Positions 42,581 through 52,164 of a stretch of 64,000 nucleotides of DNA are shown piece after piece (positions within the stretch are counted from its first letter, which is position 1; every line of letters begins with the position of its first letter). The DNA is from an uncultured Paracoccaceae bacterium (GTDB lineage: Bacteria > Pseudomonadota > Alphaproteobacteria > Rhodobacterales > Rhodobacteraceae), in contig CATOSU010000003.1 of the NCBI GenBank assembly GCA_951812615.1, forward strand, positions 1 to 64,000, written 5' to 3'. A program made the translations under genes and the position numbers. The notes under the pieces are model-generated. The model was not told the DNA's origin and made no database searches. It worked only from the letters and a program-made list of their open reading frames with translations.

Positions 42581-43717
42581 ATGAAACATGCCGTTTCAGC
42601 GATTGCCCTGCTCCTGGCCTGCGCTTTCGGGTCGGCGGCAGCAGATGAATATGGAAGCATCGAGGATTTGGGCGAGGCGCTCTTTTTCGACGTGAACCTG
42701 TCGCTGAACCGGACTCAGGCCTGCGCCACCTGTCACGATCCGGAATTTGGGTTCGCCGACCCCCGCGAAACCCGGCTCGGCCGGATGGTTTCGCTGGGTG
42801 ACGATGGTGTTTCGCTGGGGGACCGCAACGCACCAACGGCCTCTTACGCGCGGTTTTCGCCGGGCTTTCACCTGAACCAGGAGGGGGAATGGATCGGCGG
42901 CCAGTTTCTGGATGGCCGCGAGCCGGATCTTGAAGGTCAGGCCGGTGGCCCGCCGCTCAACCCGATCGAGATGGCAATGCCGGACAAGGCCGCAGTCGTC
43001 GCGCGTCTTGCTGAAAACCCGCACTATGCCACCGCTTTCGAGACGCTTTTCGGCGCCGGGACCCTGCAGGACACCGGGCGGGCCTACCGGGCCATGACCG
43101 AGGCAATCGCCGCCTTCGAACGCACCGATTACATCGCTCCGTTCGACAGTAAATACGATCGCTACCTGCGCGGCGAGGAAAAGCTCACCCGACAGGAGGA
43201 ACTTGGCCTCGTCGTGTTCTTCTCCGAACAGTTTTCCAACTGCAACCAGTGCCACCAGCTGCGCGCGTCGCAGGTGGCCGCTGACGAAACCTTTTCAAAC
43301 TACGAATATCACAATATCGGCGTCCCGGTGAATGAAACCGTCCGCGCCGGGACCGGCGTGACCGACAGGGACCAGGGCCTGCTGGCCAACCCGGCCGTGG
43401 ACGATCCGGCCGCGCTGGGCAAATTCAAGGTGCCGACCTTGCGCAACGTCGCCGTAACCGGCCCCTACATGCACAACGGCGTGTTCGGGGATCTGCGCAC
43501 GGTGGTCCAGTTCTACAATATCTACAACACAAAGGACGCGAAACGGCGGATCAACCCGGAAACCGGGGACACCTTCCGCCCGCCCGAGGTGGCAGCTACC
43601 CTCTCGGTTCAGGAGCTGACGCATGGCCCGGCGCTAGATGACGAACGCGTGGACGCCATCGTGGCATTCCTGCGGACCCTGACGGATGCCCGCTACGAAC
43701 ACCTGCTGACCGAATAG
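42581..43717 (+). CDS. Di-heme cytochrome c peroxidase
   Basis: The 378-residue protein has a signal peptide (M-K-H-A-V-S-A-I-A-L-L-L-A-C-A-F-G-S-A-A-A) and two heme c sites: C48-A-T-C51-H52 and C-N-Q-C-H near residue 220. The P-T-L-R-N-V-A-V-T-G-P-Y-M-H-N-G segment is the CCP/MauG family's axial-ligand Met region. The Met in P-Y-M-H favours a peroxidase over MauG itself, which has Tyr there. It reduces H2O2 in the periplasm with electrons from cytochrome c. A perfect FNR box upstream predicts low-oxygen induction. GGAGGAC precedes the ATG at 42581. Confidence 0.9.
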   Translation: MKHAVSAIALLLACAFGSAAADEYGSIEDLGEALFFDVNLSLNRTQACATCHDPEFGFADPRETRLGRMVSLGDDGVSLGDRNAPTASYARFSPGFHLNQEGEWIGGQFLDGREPDLEGQAGGPPLNPIEMAMPDKAAVVARLAENPHYATAFETLFGAGTLQDTGRAYRAMTEAIAAFERTDYIAPFDSKYDRYLRGEEKLTRQEELGLVVFFSEQFSNCNQCHQLRASQVAADETFSNYEYHNIGVPVNETVRAGTGVTDRDQGLLANPAVDDPAALGKFKVPTLRNVAVTGPYMHNGVFGDLRTVVQFYNIYNTKDAKRRINPETGDTFRPPEVAATLSVQELTHGPALDDERVDAIVAFLRTLTDARYEHLLTE

Positions 43718-43807
43718 GCCGGTCCGGCCTGCGCCTTTGGTTGACTTGCCCCTGACTGCTGCCTATCCCTGTTCCGTTAGGTAAACCAGATCTCAGCGAC
43801 GGGTCGG

Positions 43808-45529
43808 ATGGAACGCAGGCTGACGGCAATCTTGGCGGCTGATGTTGTGGGGTACTCGCAGCGCATCGGTACGGACGAGGCCGGGACGATCCGGGCCGTG
43901 CAGGCGATGCAGGCCGACGTTCTGGATCCGGCCTTTGTGGCGCATGGCGGACGGCTGTTCAAAACGATGGGCGACGGTTTTCTGACCGAGTTTGCCTCGG
44001 TCGTTGCCGCGATCGAGGCGGCGGCAGAGATCCAGCGTATCATGGCCGAGCGGGCGGATCTGCAATTGCGCATCGGCGTGCATGTCGGCGACGTTGCATT
44101 CCGCGATGAAGACCTGCTTGGGGACGGCGTGAATATCGCCGCCCGGATCGAAGGTCTGGCCCGGCCCGGTGGCATCGGAATTTCGGAAGATGCGCACCGG
44201 CAGGTGCGCGACAAGCTGACCCTGGACTGGACCGATGGCGGCGAACAACCGCTGAAGAACATCGCCCGCCCGATCCGGATCTGGCACTGGCACCCCACCG
44301 GCGCTGCGCTTGCGCCTGCGGCGGATCCGCTGCCGCTGCCGGACATTCCGTCAGTGGCGATCCTGCCGTTCGACAACATGTCCGGTGATCCAGAACAGGA
44401 TTTCTTTGCCGACGGCATGACCGAGGACCTGACAACGGACCTGTCCAAGGTATCCGGCATTTTTGTGGTCGCCCGCACATCGACCTTCCGGTTCAAGGGT
44501 CAGCAAAAAGATATCCGGGCAATTGCCGCAGAACTGGGCGTCCGGCACATTCTGGAAGGCAGCGTGCGCAAGGCCGGCAACCGCGTGCGGATCAGCGCAC
44601 AGCTGATCGAAGCGGAGTCCGGCGGACATGTCTGGGCAGAGCGATATGACGGAATGCTCGACAATGTGTTCGAGCTGCAGGACGAGGTGTGCAGCAAGGT
44701 CGTGTCGGCCATGTCTGTGCGTCTGACACAATCCGAGGCATTGGTCGTCGCCCGTGTCCACACCCGCAACGTTGATGCCTATGAACTCTTCGTGCAGGCC
44801 AAGGCGACCCCCTATCCGCCGATCCCCGCGCGCATTCAGGCGGCGCGCGGACTGTTTGAGCGGGTAATCGATATGGACCCCGAATTTGCCGGCGGCTATG
44901 CGGGCCTGTCATGGATGATCGGGTTCGGGGCGATTTGGGGGCATCAGGATGGTGCAGCTCTCGGGCGCAAGGCCGAGGCCCTTGCCCGGCGCGCCATCGA
45001 AGCTGACGAGCAATTCGGCTGGTCCTACCTGGCACTGGCTATATCGCTGGCGGCCCAGTCCCGGATGCCCGAATCACTGGCCGCATCGCGGAAATGCCGG
45101 GAGCTGCTGCCCAACGACGCGGATGCACATGCCTTCCTCGCCATGCTGCTGAGCGTCGACGGGCAATTCGAGGAGGCATCGGCAACCATCGACCGGGCCA
45201 TCCGGCTGAACCCGCTGTTCATCAACGGTCCATATCTGAACGTCAAAAGCCAGATACTCTGCCTGTCTGGCGATTTCCGCGCTTCGATCAGAGCCTTTGA
45301 CGCCAATGTGGCGCAGGGCGGACCGGTGGGGCCACCGGCCTATTGCTGGTCGACCGCGGCCCATGCCGGGGCCGGGCAGGACGAAGAAGCCGCGCGTATT
45401 ACCGCGGAACTGCGCGAAAGATTTCCGGACTTCAGGCTGGACGGATGGCATTTCCTTTCGATCCTGACGTCCGGGGCTTTGCGTGAGCAGTTCAAAACCC
45501 TGCTGCTTGCCGCGGGCGTGCCGGCATAG
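43808..45529 (+). CDS. Class III adenylate/guanylate cyclase with TPR domain (copy 2)
   Basis: The 573-residue protein has the same layout as the one at 31615: cyclase domain with metal Asp in L-A-A-D12-V-V-G-Y-S and M-G-D56-G-F and the D-G-V-N-I-A-A-R-I-E motif, a TolB-like middle (S-V-A-I-L-P-F-D-N-M-S-G-D-P-E-Q-D-F-F-A-D-G-M), and TPRs to the end. No membrane segment or signal peptide is seen. The two copies are clearly homologous but diverged, so they may respond to different inputs. It is upstream of groESL but a CIRCE-bearing promoter separates them. Confidence 0.88.
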   Translation: MERRLTAILAADVVGYSQRIGTDEAGTIRAVQAMQADVLDPAFVAHGGRLFKTMGDGFLTEFASVVAAIEAAAEIQRIMAERADLQLRIGVHVGDVAFRDEDLLGDGVNIAARIEGLARPGGIGISEDAHRQVRDKLTLDWTDGGEQPLKNIARPIRIWHWHPTGAALAPAADPLPLPDIPSVAILPFDNMSGDPEQDFFADGMTEDLTTDLSKVSGIFVVARTSTFRFKGQQKDIRAIAAELGVRHILEGSVRKAGNRVRISAQLIEAESGGHVWAERYDGMLDNVFELQDEVCSKVVSAMSVRLTQSEALVVARVHTRNVDAYELFVQAKATPYPPIPARIQAARGLFERVIDMDPEFAGGYAGLSWMIGFGAIWGHQDGAALGRKAEALARRAIEADEQFGWSYLALAISLAAQSRMPESLAASRKCRELLPNDADAHAFLAMLLSVDGQFEEASATIDRAIRLNPLFINGPYLNVKSQILCLSGDFRASIRAFDANVAQGGPVGPPAYCWSTAAHAGAGQDEEAARITAELRERFPDFRLDGWHFLSILTSGALREQFKTLLLAAGVPA

Positions 45530-45594
45530 GCGCTGTTGGTGCCGACCCGGGCTCCAATCGCCTGCGATGCAGCGCATATTTTCCCCGCAGGTTG

Positions 45595-45622
45595 TTGACT
45601 TCGGCAATTCACATGCCTAAAT
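45595..45622 (+). promoter_or_regulatory. Probable sigma-70-type promoter of groESL
   Basis: TTGACT (45595-45600) and a weak CTAAAT (45617-45622) are spaced 16 bp apart. The expected transcription start would fall at the CIRCE element just downstream. Confidence 0.45.
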
Positions 45623-45630
45623 CCCCGCCG

Positions 45631-45657
45631 TTAGCACTCACTCAGAGTGAGTGATAA
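45631..45657 (+). promoter_or_regulatory. CIRCE element (HrcA operator)
   Basis: TTAGCACTC-N9-GAGTGATAA matches the CIRCE consensus with one mismatch in the right arm (A for C). It lies 58 bp before groES and predicts HrcA repression released on heat shock. Confidence 0.92.
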
Positions 45658-45714
45658 TGATCGCCCGAAGGGCGGTTGTTAGGGAGAAACTTTGAGCCTC
45701 AAGGAGCTGCAAAG

Positions 45715-46002
45715 ATGGCATTCAAACCACTTCATGACCGGGTGCTGGTGCGCCGTGTCGAAAGCGACGAAAAAACCGCCGGCGGCCTGATCATTCCGGA
45801 CAGCGCGAAAGAAAAGCCTGCCGAAGGTATCGTAGTAGCCTGCGGCGAAGGTGCCCGCAAGGACAGCGGCGAACTGATCGAAATGGCCGTTTCCGACGGC
45901 GACAAGATCCTGTTCGGCAAGTGGTCCGGCACCGAAGTCACCGTCGATGGTGAAGAGCTGCTGATCATGAAGGAAAGCGACATTCTGGGCATCATCGCCT
46001 GA
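45715..46002 (+). CDS. groES: Co-chaperonin GroES
   Basis: The 95-residue protein starts [14 protein letters not shown], contains the mobile loop [13 protein letters not shown] and the [10 protein letters not shown] end. It caps GroEL during ATP-dependent folding. AAGGAG precedes the ATG at 45715; an upstream in-frame extension is non-homologous. groEL follows 85 bp later. Confidence 0.98.
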   Translation: MAFKPLHDRVLVRRVESDEKTAGGLIIPDSAKEKPAEGIVVACGEGARKDSGELIEMAVSDGDKILFGKWSGTEVTVDGEELLIMKESDILGIIA

Positions 46003-46021
46003 TCGTCTGACTTCATTCTAA

Positions 46022-47731
<1,710 letters not shown>

Positions 47732-47822
47732 TCCGCGCGTTCGCTCTGCGAACGCCGCGGAGTGGGCGGCAGTTGCTTTTCAAAGAAATGCGACGGGAGC
47801 CCATACCGTCAAAAGTAATCGC

Positions 47823-47854
47823 AAAGGCGTCCCTCGGGGCGCCTTTGTCGTTTC
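47823..47854 (+). terminator. Rho-independent terminator of groESL
   Basis: AAAGGCGTCCC pairs with GGGGCGCCTTT (one G-T pair) around a 2-nt core at 47823-47846, followed by a T-rich tail, 92 bp after groEL. The remaining ~75 bp to the next gene show nothing recognisable. Confidence 0.75.
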
Positions 47855-47921
47855 GGCACCGGAAGTCCTCCTACTCCGCGCGGCCCCGAACCCGATCAGC
47901 GACGCTGTGCTTCACATCACC

Positions 47922-48692
47922 TCACTCCGCCCCTGCGACCGCCCGAAACCCCTCTGCCAATCCCCGCATCGCGTCGCGATAAGGGGCCGGGCCATAGCTG
48001 AGCCGGGCCGCGCCCAATGCCGCGATGTCGGCAGGAGATGCTTCGATGCCCGCCATCATTACGTTGACCGGCAGTCCGGCGCCCTCGCAGACCTCCGAAA
48101 TCAGCGACGGATCCTTAAGGCCCGGAACAAAGAAACAGTCCGCGCCGGCATCGCGATAGGCCGTGGCGCGGGCCAGCGCATCGGGCAACAGACCGCCCTG
48201 TTCCGCAGGCGGATGCCCCTGAAAGAACACGTCCGTGCGGGCATTGATCACCAGCGGCACGCCCTCCGCTTCGGCCTGTGCGCGGATGGCTGCGATGCGC
48301 GCGGCCTGATCTGAGGCCGGGTGCAGGCCCTTGCCGCCGATGATCCGGTCTTCGAAGTTGATCCCGATGACGCCGGCCTGCATCAGCTGCGCCACGTTTT
48401 CGGCCACATCCTGTGGCGCTTCGCCATAGCCGCCTTCGAAATCCACGCTGACCGGCAGATCGGTCGCGGCGACGATGCGCTCCACGATGCGAAGCAGAAA
48501 CTCCAGCGGGATGGCCTGCCCGTCGCGGTATCCCTGTGCCTCGGCAACGCCCCAGCTGCCGGTGGCAATTGCGCTGGCACCGGCCTTGGTCAGAGTGGCG
48601 GCACCGCCGGCATCCCAGACATTGTAAAGCAGCACCGGATCACCCGGAACGTGGAGGGATCTGAAGGCCTGAGCCTTGTCAGCCTGGGTCAT
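47922..48692 (-). CDS. Isocitrate lyase/PEP mutase-family protein
   Basis: The 256-residue TIM barrel has the family's Y-N-V-W-D-A-G-G-A strand, S-V-D-F-E-G-G-Y-G (metal Asp/Glu), G-I-N-F-E-D-R and I-N-A-R-T-D-V-F. The catalytic K-K-C-G-H of isocitrate lyases is absent, which places it with PEP mutase/oxaloacetase-like or 2,3-dimethylmalate lyase-like members of unknown substrate. Its ATG at 48692 lies 14 nt inside the end of ada, so the two are translationally coupled. Confidence 0.85.
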   Translation of the reverse strand: MTQADKAQAFRSLHVPGDPVLLYNVWDAGGAATLTKAGASAIATGSWGVAEAQGYRDGQAIPLEFLLRIVERIVAATDLPVSVDFEGGYGEAPQDVAENVAQLMQAGVIGINFEDRIIGGKGLHPASDQAARIAAIRAQAEAEGVPLVINARTDVFFQGHPPAEQGGLLPDALARATAYRDAGADCFFVPGLKDPSLISEVCEGAGLPVNVMMAGIEASPADIAALGAARLSYGPAPYRDAMRGLAEGFRAVAGAE

Positions 48693-49761
48693 GTGGTCGT
48701 TTCCCTTTTTTGGTTTGGTAAGAGCATTCGATTTCCAGAAGGCGCTGCTTGCGCCACAAGCCGCCGCCATAGCCGGTCAGCGACCCGTCAGCACCCAGCA
48801 CCCGGTGGCAGGGTATGACGATCGCGATCTGGTTCGCGCCATTGGCCTGGGCCACGGCCCGGGTGGCCGTGGGCCGCCCGATCCGCTCTGCAATCTGGGC
48901 ATATGTGCGGGTTTCCCCGGCCGGTATCCTGCGCAGCTCATCCCACACGGATTGCCGGAATGCGGACCCGCCCGGGGCCAGCGGGGTCCGGAACACGGCG
49001 TCGCGGCCTGCAAAAAACGCGTCCAGTTCCTGCCGGATCTGTTCGGTCGGAGCCGCTGGTCCGATCCCAAGGCTGCCCTTTGCCTGATTGCGCAAACGGT
49101 CGAGTTCCCGCGACAGCGCCTTGCGTTCGACAAACTCCAGCAGGTGCAGTTGCCGCGCGCTGCTGACGGCCACCATGTCGCCGAGCGGTGTCTGCACCCA
49201 GTCCGCCAGCAACAGGCCGTCACGTCTGAGATCGTTGGGCGCGCATCCCAGCAACCGCGCAAAGGCGTCCCGAAAGGCGCTGGCGCTGTCGAAACCAGCG
49301 TCATGCTGGGCCGCGATGACCTGTCCGCCGCCGGCAAGGGTTTCAAAGCCGCGGCGCAGGCGCTGTATCCGGGCCATTTCCAGAAACGTCATTCCGAGCG
49401 CACGTTTGAAGGCGCGTCGGACCGTGGACAAATCATAACCCAAAGCTGTCAGATGCTGTTCGGTCCAGCGGAAGTCGGGCTGTGCGTCAAGCCGGGCGAG
49501 TAGTCCGGAAACCAGCGGATCGGCACCGGCGGCGGTCTGCAGCGGATGGCACCGTTTGCAGGGGCGGAACCCGGCGGCAAGACAGGCGCCGGCGGTCGCC
49601 TGGAACGTACAGTTTTCAGCCTTTGGTTTGCGGGCGGGGCAGGTCAGACGACAGAACACCCCGGTCGTCGCCACGCAAACAAAGACCTGCCCGTCAAAGC
49701 GGTCATCGCGGTTCACCAGCGCCTGATACAGCTCGGAATGATCGGGAATATCGAACAACAT
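48679..49761 (-). CDS. ada: Ada: regulator and O6-methylguanine-DNA methyltransferase
   Basis: The 360-residue protein has three parts. An N-terminal Zn domain carries C37, C41, C68 and C71 (C-R-L-T-C and C-K-R-C), with C37 the likely methyl acceptor that switches the regulator on. An AraC-type HTH lies in the middle (Y-D-L-S-T-V-R-R-A-F-K-R...F-D-S-A-S-A-F-R-D-A-F). A C-terminal methyltransferase has I-P-C-H-R-V (Cys ~316). It repairs alkylated DNA and activates the adaptive response. It overlaps the downstream PEP mutase-like gene. Confidence 0.95.
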   Translation of the reverse strand: MLFDIPDHSELYQALVNRDDRFDGQVFVCVATTGVFCRLTCPARKPKAENCTFQATAGACLAAGFRPCKRCHPLQTAAGADPLVSGLLARLDAQPDFRWTEQHLTALGYDLSTVRRAFKRALGMTFLEMARIQRLRRGFETLAGGGQVIAAQHDAGFDSASAFRDAFARLLGCAPNDLRRDGLLLADWVQTPLGDMVAVSSARQLHLLEFVERKALSRELDRLRNQAKGSLGIGPAAPTEQIRQELDAFFAGRDAVFRTPLAPGGSAFRQSVWDELRRIPAGETRTYAQIAERIGRPTATRAVAQANGANQIAIVIPCHRVLGADGSLTGYGGGLWRKQRLLEIECSYQTKKGKRPHDPG

Positions 49762-49895
49762 GCCGCCACTCTAGCAATCCATCCCCGGATTGCCGCCGGA
49801 AATCGGGCATGCATTTCAGAAACCGGTGCGCGTCCGCTCTCGACACTGGCAACGGGTGAGATAACGTGAACGCTCTGCTGCAGGAGAGGACCGCC

Positions 49896-49940
49896 ATGCA
49901 CCCGACAGCCCTTCCGTTCGTTGCCGGTCGGCAACGATGA
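49896..49940 (+). CDS. Possible 14-codon leader ORF coupled to the GNAT gene
   Basis: An ATG with a strong AGGAGAGGA opens a 14-codon frame (M-H-P-T-A-L-P-F-V-A-G-R-Q-R) whose TGA overlaps the GNAT ATG as ATGA. The GNAT start itself has a poor ribosome site, so translation may be coupled through this leader. It may also be chance. Confidence 0.35.
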   Translation: MHPTALPFVAGRQR

Positions 49941-50479
49941 GCCAGGAGCCCGGTCACACCCGATCCGCCCGCGAAGAGGATCACGACGAGATTGACGCGC
50001 TCCTGCGCGTGGCCTTTGAACAGCCTGACGAAGCAGCGCTTGTCCGTCAGCTGCGCGCGGACGGGGACATGTGGTTCGAACTGGTCAAGGAATGGGACGG
50101 ACGCATCGCCGCTTATGCCGGGCTGAGCCGGATGCAGTCCCCCGAAGGCTGGGCCTGCCTGGCACCGGTCGCGGTCTGGCCCGCGTTTCAACGCGGGGTC
50201 TGCGCCCCGGATCCGGCGCAAAGCGAGCTCTACGCCTTCGGAACCCGGCTGGTGCGCGAGATCGCGACGGTTGTCGGGGCCGCTGAGAAACCGTTCGATT
50301 TCCCAGCCTGTATTGTGGTTCTGGGCGATCCGGGTTTCTATGGGCGGGCCGGATTTTCGGCCAGCCGGGCACAGAACCTGCAATCGCCCTACCCGATCGA
50401 CCATACCCTTCTGGCCGGCGGTGGCGAGGACGCGCCGGCCATGGAACTGCGCTACCCGGCGGCATTCGGCGATGGGTGA
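49937..50479 (+). CDS. GNAT-family N-acetyltransferase
   Basis: The 180-residue protein has the GNAT pattern of an N-terminal R-S-A-R-E-E-D-H-D-E-I-D-A-L-L-R-V-A-F, a central L-A-P-V-A-V-W-P-A-F-Q-R-G-V (acetyl-CoA-binding loop, normally V-x-P-x-x-Q-x-x-G-x-G) and a C-terminal V-V-L-G-D-P-G-F-Y-G-R-A-G-F. The acetyl-CoA loop holds an insert (C-A-P-D-P-A-Q-S-E). The G-D-P-x-F-Y-x-R-F/A-G-F end resembles YhbS-like acetyltransferases. Substrate unknown. Confidence 0.83.
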   Translation: MSQEPGHTRSAREEDHDEIDALLRVAFEQPDEAALVRQLRADGDMWFELVKEWDGRIAAYAGLSRMQSPEGWACLAPVAVWPAFQRGVCAPDPAQSELYAFGTRLVREIATVVGAAEKPFDFPACIVVLGDPGFYGRAGFSASRAQNLQSPYPIDHTLLAGGGEDAPAMELRYPAAFGDG

Positions 50480-50486
50480 GGGGGTC

Positions 50487-50529
50487 AAAATCCTTCGAAG
50501 GATTTTACAATTTTCTTCGAAGAAAATTG
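50487..50529. repeat. Two adjacent perfect palindromes centred on TTCGAA
   Basis: A 20-bp palindrome at 50487-50506 (arm AAAATCCTTC) is followed one base later by a 22-bp palindrome at 50508-50529 (arm CAATTTTCTTC). Both have the TTCGAA core. They occupy the gap between the GNAT and EamA genes and may form cruciforms, hairpins or a dispersed repeat. Confidence 0.75.
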
Positions 50530-50544
50530 CGGCGGCCTGAGAAT

Positions 50545-51393
50545 ATGCGTTTGTTTTTGCTCACCATGGTCACGATGTTCGCTTTCGCGGCAAACTCGAT
50601 CCTCAACCGTGTCGCGGTCGACAGCGGGTCCGTCGATGCCGGGCCATTTGCGGTAATCCGGGTGCTGTCCGGCGCCGGCATTCTCCTGCTTCTGGTGATG
50701 ATCCAGCGCCGGACACTGACAATTTTCACCCTGAGGCGGTTGATCGGTGCCGGGTCGCTTACGCTCTATATGGTCGGGTTTTCAATGGCCTACCGGTCAC
50801 TTGATGCCGGGCTGGGGGCGCTTTTGGTCTTCGGGGCAGTGCAGATTTCGATCTTCGGCATCTCGGCCCTTCGCGGGCAGCCGGCCACGCGGGCGCAGGT
50901 CACCGGTTCGGCGATCGCCTTTGCCGGGCTGGTCTGGGCCCTGTGGCCCGGCGAAGGCCCGTCCGCTGACCCCGGCGGCGTCGCGGCCATGATCCTCGCC
51001 GGGCTGGGCTGGGCGATATACACGCTGGCCGGGCGCGAAGAGCCCGATCCGCTGGCCGGAACCGCCGCGAATTTCTGCGTGGCCCTGCCGCTGACCGCCG
51101 GGGCGGTCTGGATCGCCGGGCAGGGCGGCCACGTATCCGCTCCGGGTGTCGGCTGGGCGGTTCTGTCAGGCGCGGTCACTTCGGGGCTGGGCTATGCGCT
51201 GTGGTACGCGCTGGTGCCCAGAATGGAACCTGCGACTGCCGCTGTGGCGATGCTGAGCGTTCCGGTGATCGCGCTGATTGCCGGGGCCTTTCTGCTGGGT
51301 GAAACACTGGATCTGCGCCTGCTTGCCGGCGCGGCGCTGGTGGTCGGCGGGATCGCGCATGCGGTCCGGCCGCGGACCCCGGCTCGGGTTTAA
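50545..51393 (+). CDS. EamA/DMT-family membrane transporter
   Basis: The 282-residue protein has ten predicted helices in two EamA repeats. The first starts at M-R-L-F-L-L-T-M-V-T-M-F-A-F-A-A-N-S-I-L-N-R, and the second ends with P-V-I-A-L-I-A-G-A-F-L-L-G-E, the usual E-A-M-A helix pair. It probably exports small metabolites. A longer in-frame start at 50476 would translate through the palindrome repeat and is rejected. Substrate unknown. Confidence 0.88.
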   Translation: MRLFLLTMVTMFAFAANSILNRVAVDSGSVDAGPFAVIRVLSGAGILLLLVMIQRRTLTIFTLRRLIGAGSLTLYMVGFSMAYRSLDAGLGALLVFGAVQISIFGISALRGQPATRAQVTGSAIAFAGLVWALWPGEGPSADPGGVAAMILAGLGWAIYTLAGREEPDPLAGTAANFCVALPLTAGAVWIAGQGGHVSAPGVGWAVLSGAVTSGLGYALWYALVPRMEPATAAVAMLSVPVIALIAGAFLLGETLDLRLLAGAALVVGGIAHAVRPRTPARV

Positions 51394-51405
51394 GTGGCGC
51401 AACCC

Positions 51406-52164
51406 ATGGCCTATGTGCAGCACATGGTCCGACTGCTTTTATTGTTGTTGTTCCTTGCCGCGGGGCCTGTCGCCGCGGCGGGCGAATGCGTGGTCCTGAT
51501 CCACGGGCTGGGCCGGACCCCGTTTTCGCTGGCACCGATGCAGGCGGTGTTGTCGGCACGCGGGTATCACGTCGTGAATGTGGGCTACCCCTCGCGCGAG
51601 GCTCCGGTGGAAACGCTGGCCGACGAGGTTCTGCCGGGCGCGTTTTCGCAATGCGGCCCGCGCCGCATCCACGTGATCACCCATTCCATGGGCGGTATTC
51701 TGTTGCGGGTCGGGCTGGCCGGGGACAAGCCGGAACAGCTGGGCCGTGTCGTCATGCTGGCGCCGCCCAACCAGGGCAGTCAGCTGGTCGATGTGCTGGG
51801 CGGGATTGCTGCGTTCGGCTGGGTCGGCGGGCCCGCCGGCGAACAGCTGGGAACCGGTCCCGGCAGCCTGCCGAAATCCCTGCCGCCGGTGGACTATCCG
51901 GTCGGCGTGATTGCCGGGGCGCAAACCATCAATCCCTATTTCTCTTCGGTTGTTGACGGTCCCGATGATGGCAAGATTGCCGTCGCCGAAACCGCGGTGA
52001 ACGGCATGCGTGCGCATCTGGTTCTGCCGGTGACGCATACGTTCATGATGAACAACCCGCAGGTCGTGGCGCAGGCCATACATTTCATCGAAAACGGGGC
52101 CTTTTCGCCCGGCCTCAGCTGGGCCGGCGCGGTCGAGGAACTGTCCCGCGGGCAATTGAAATGA
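51406..52164 (+). CDS. Exported alpha/beta-hydrolase (lipase-like)
   Basis: The 252-residue protein has a signal peptide (V-R-L-L-L-L-L-L-F-L-A-A-G-P-V-A-A-A), an oxyanion segment L-I-H-G-L-G-R-T-P and the nucleophile motif H-S-M-G-G. A late H-T-F-M-M-N supplies the likely catalytic His. No clear ribosome site marks the start: ATG 51406, ATG 51424 (directly before the signal) and GTG 51394 are all possible. Its end overlaps phnM as ATGA. It may act on lipids or esters in the periplasm. Confidence 0.8.
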   Translation: MAYVQHMVRLLLLLLFLAAGPVAAAGECVVLIHGLGRTPFSLAPMQAVLSARGYHVVNVGYPSREAPVETLADEVLPGAFSQCGPRRIHVITHSMGGILLRVGLAGDKPEQLGRVVMLAPPNQGSQLVDVLGGIAAFGWVGGPAGEQLGTGPGSLPKSLPPVDYPVGVIAGAQTINPYFSSVVDGPDDGKIAVAETAVNGMRAHLVLPVTHTFMMNNPQVVAQAIHFIENGAFSPGLSWAGAVEELSRGQLK

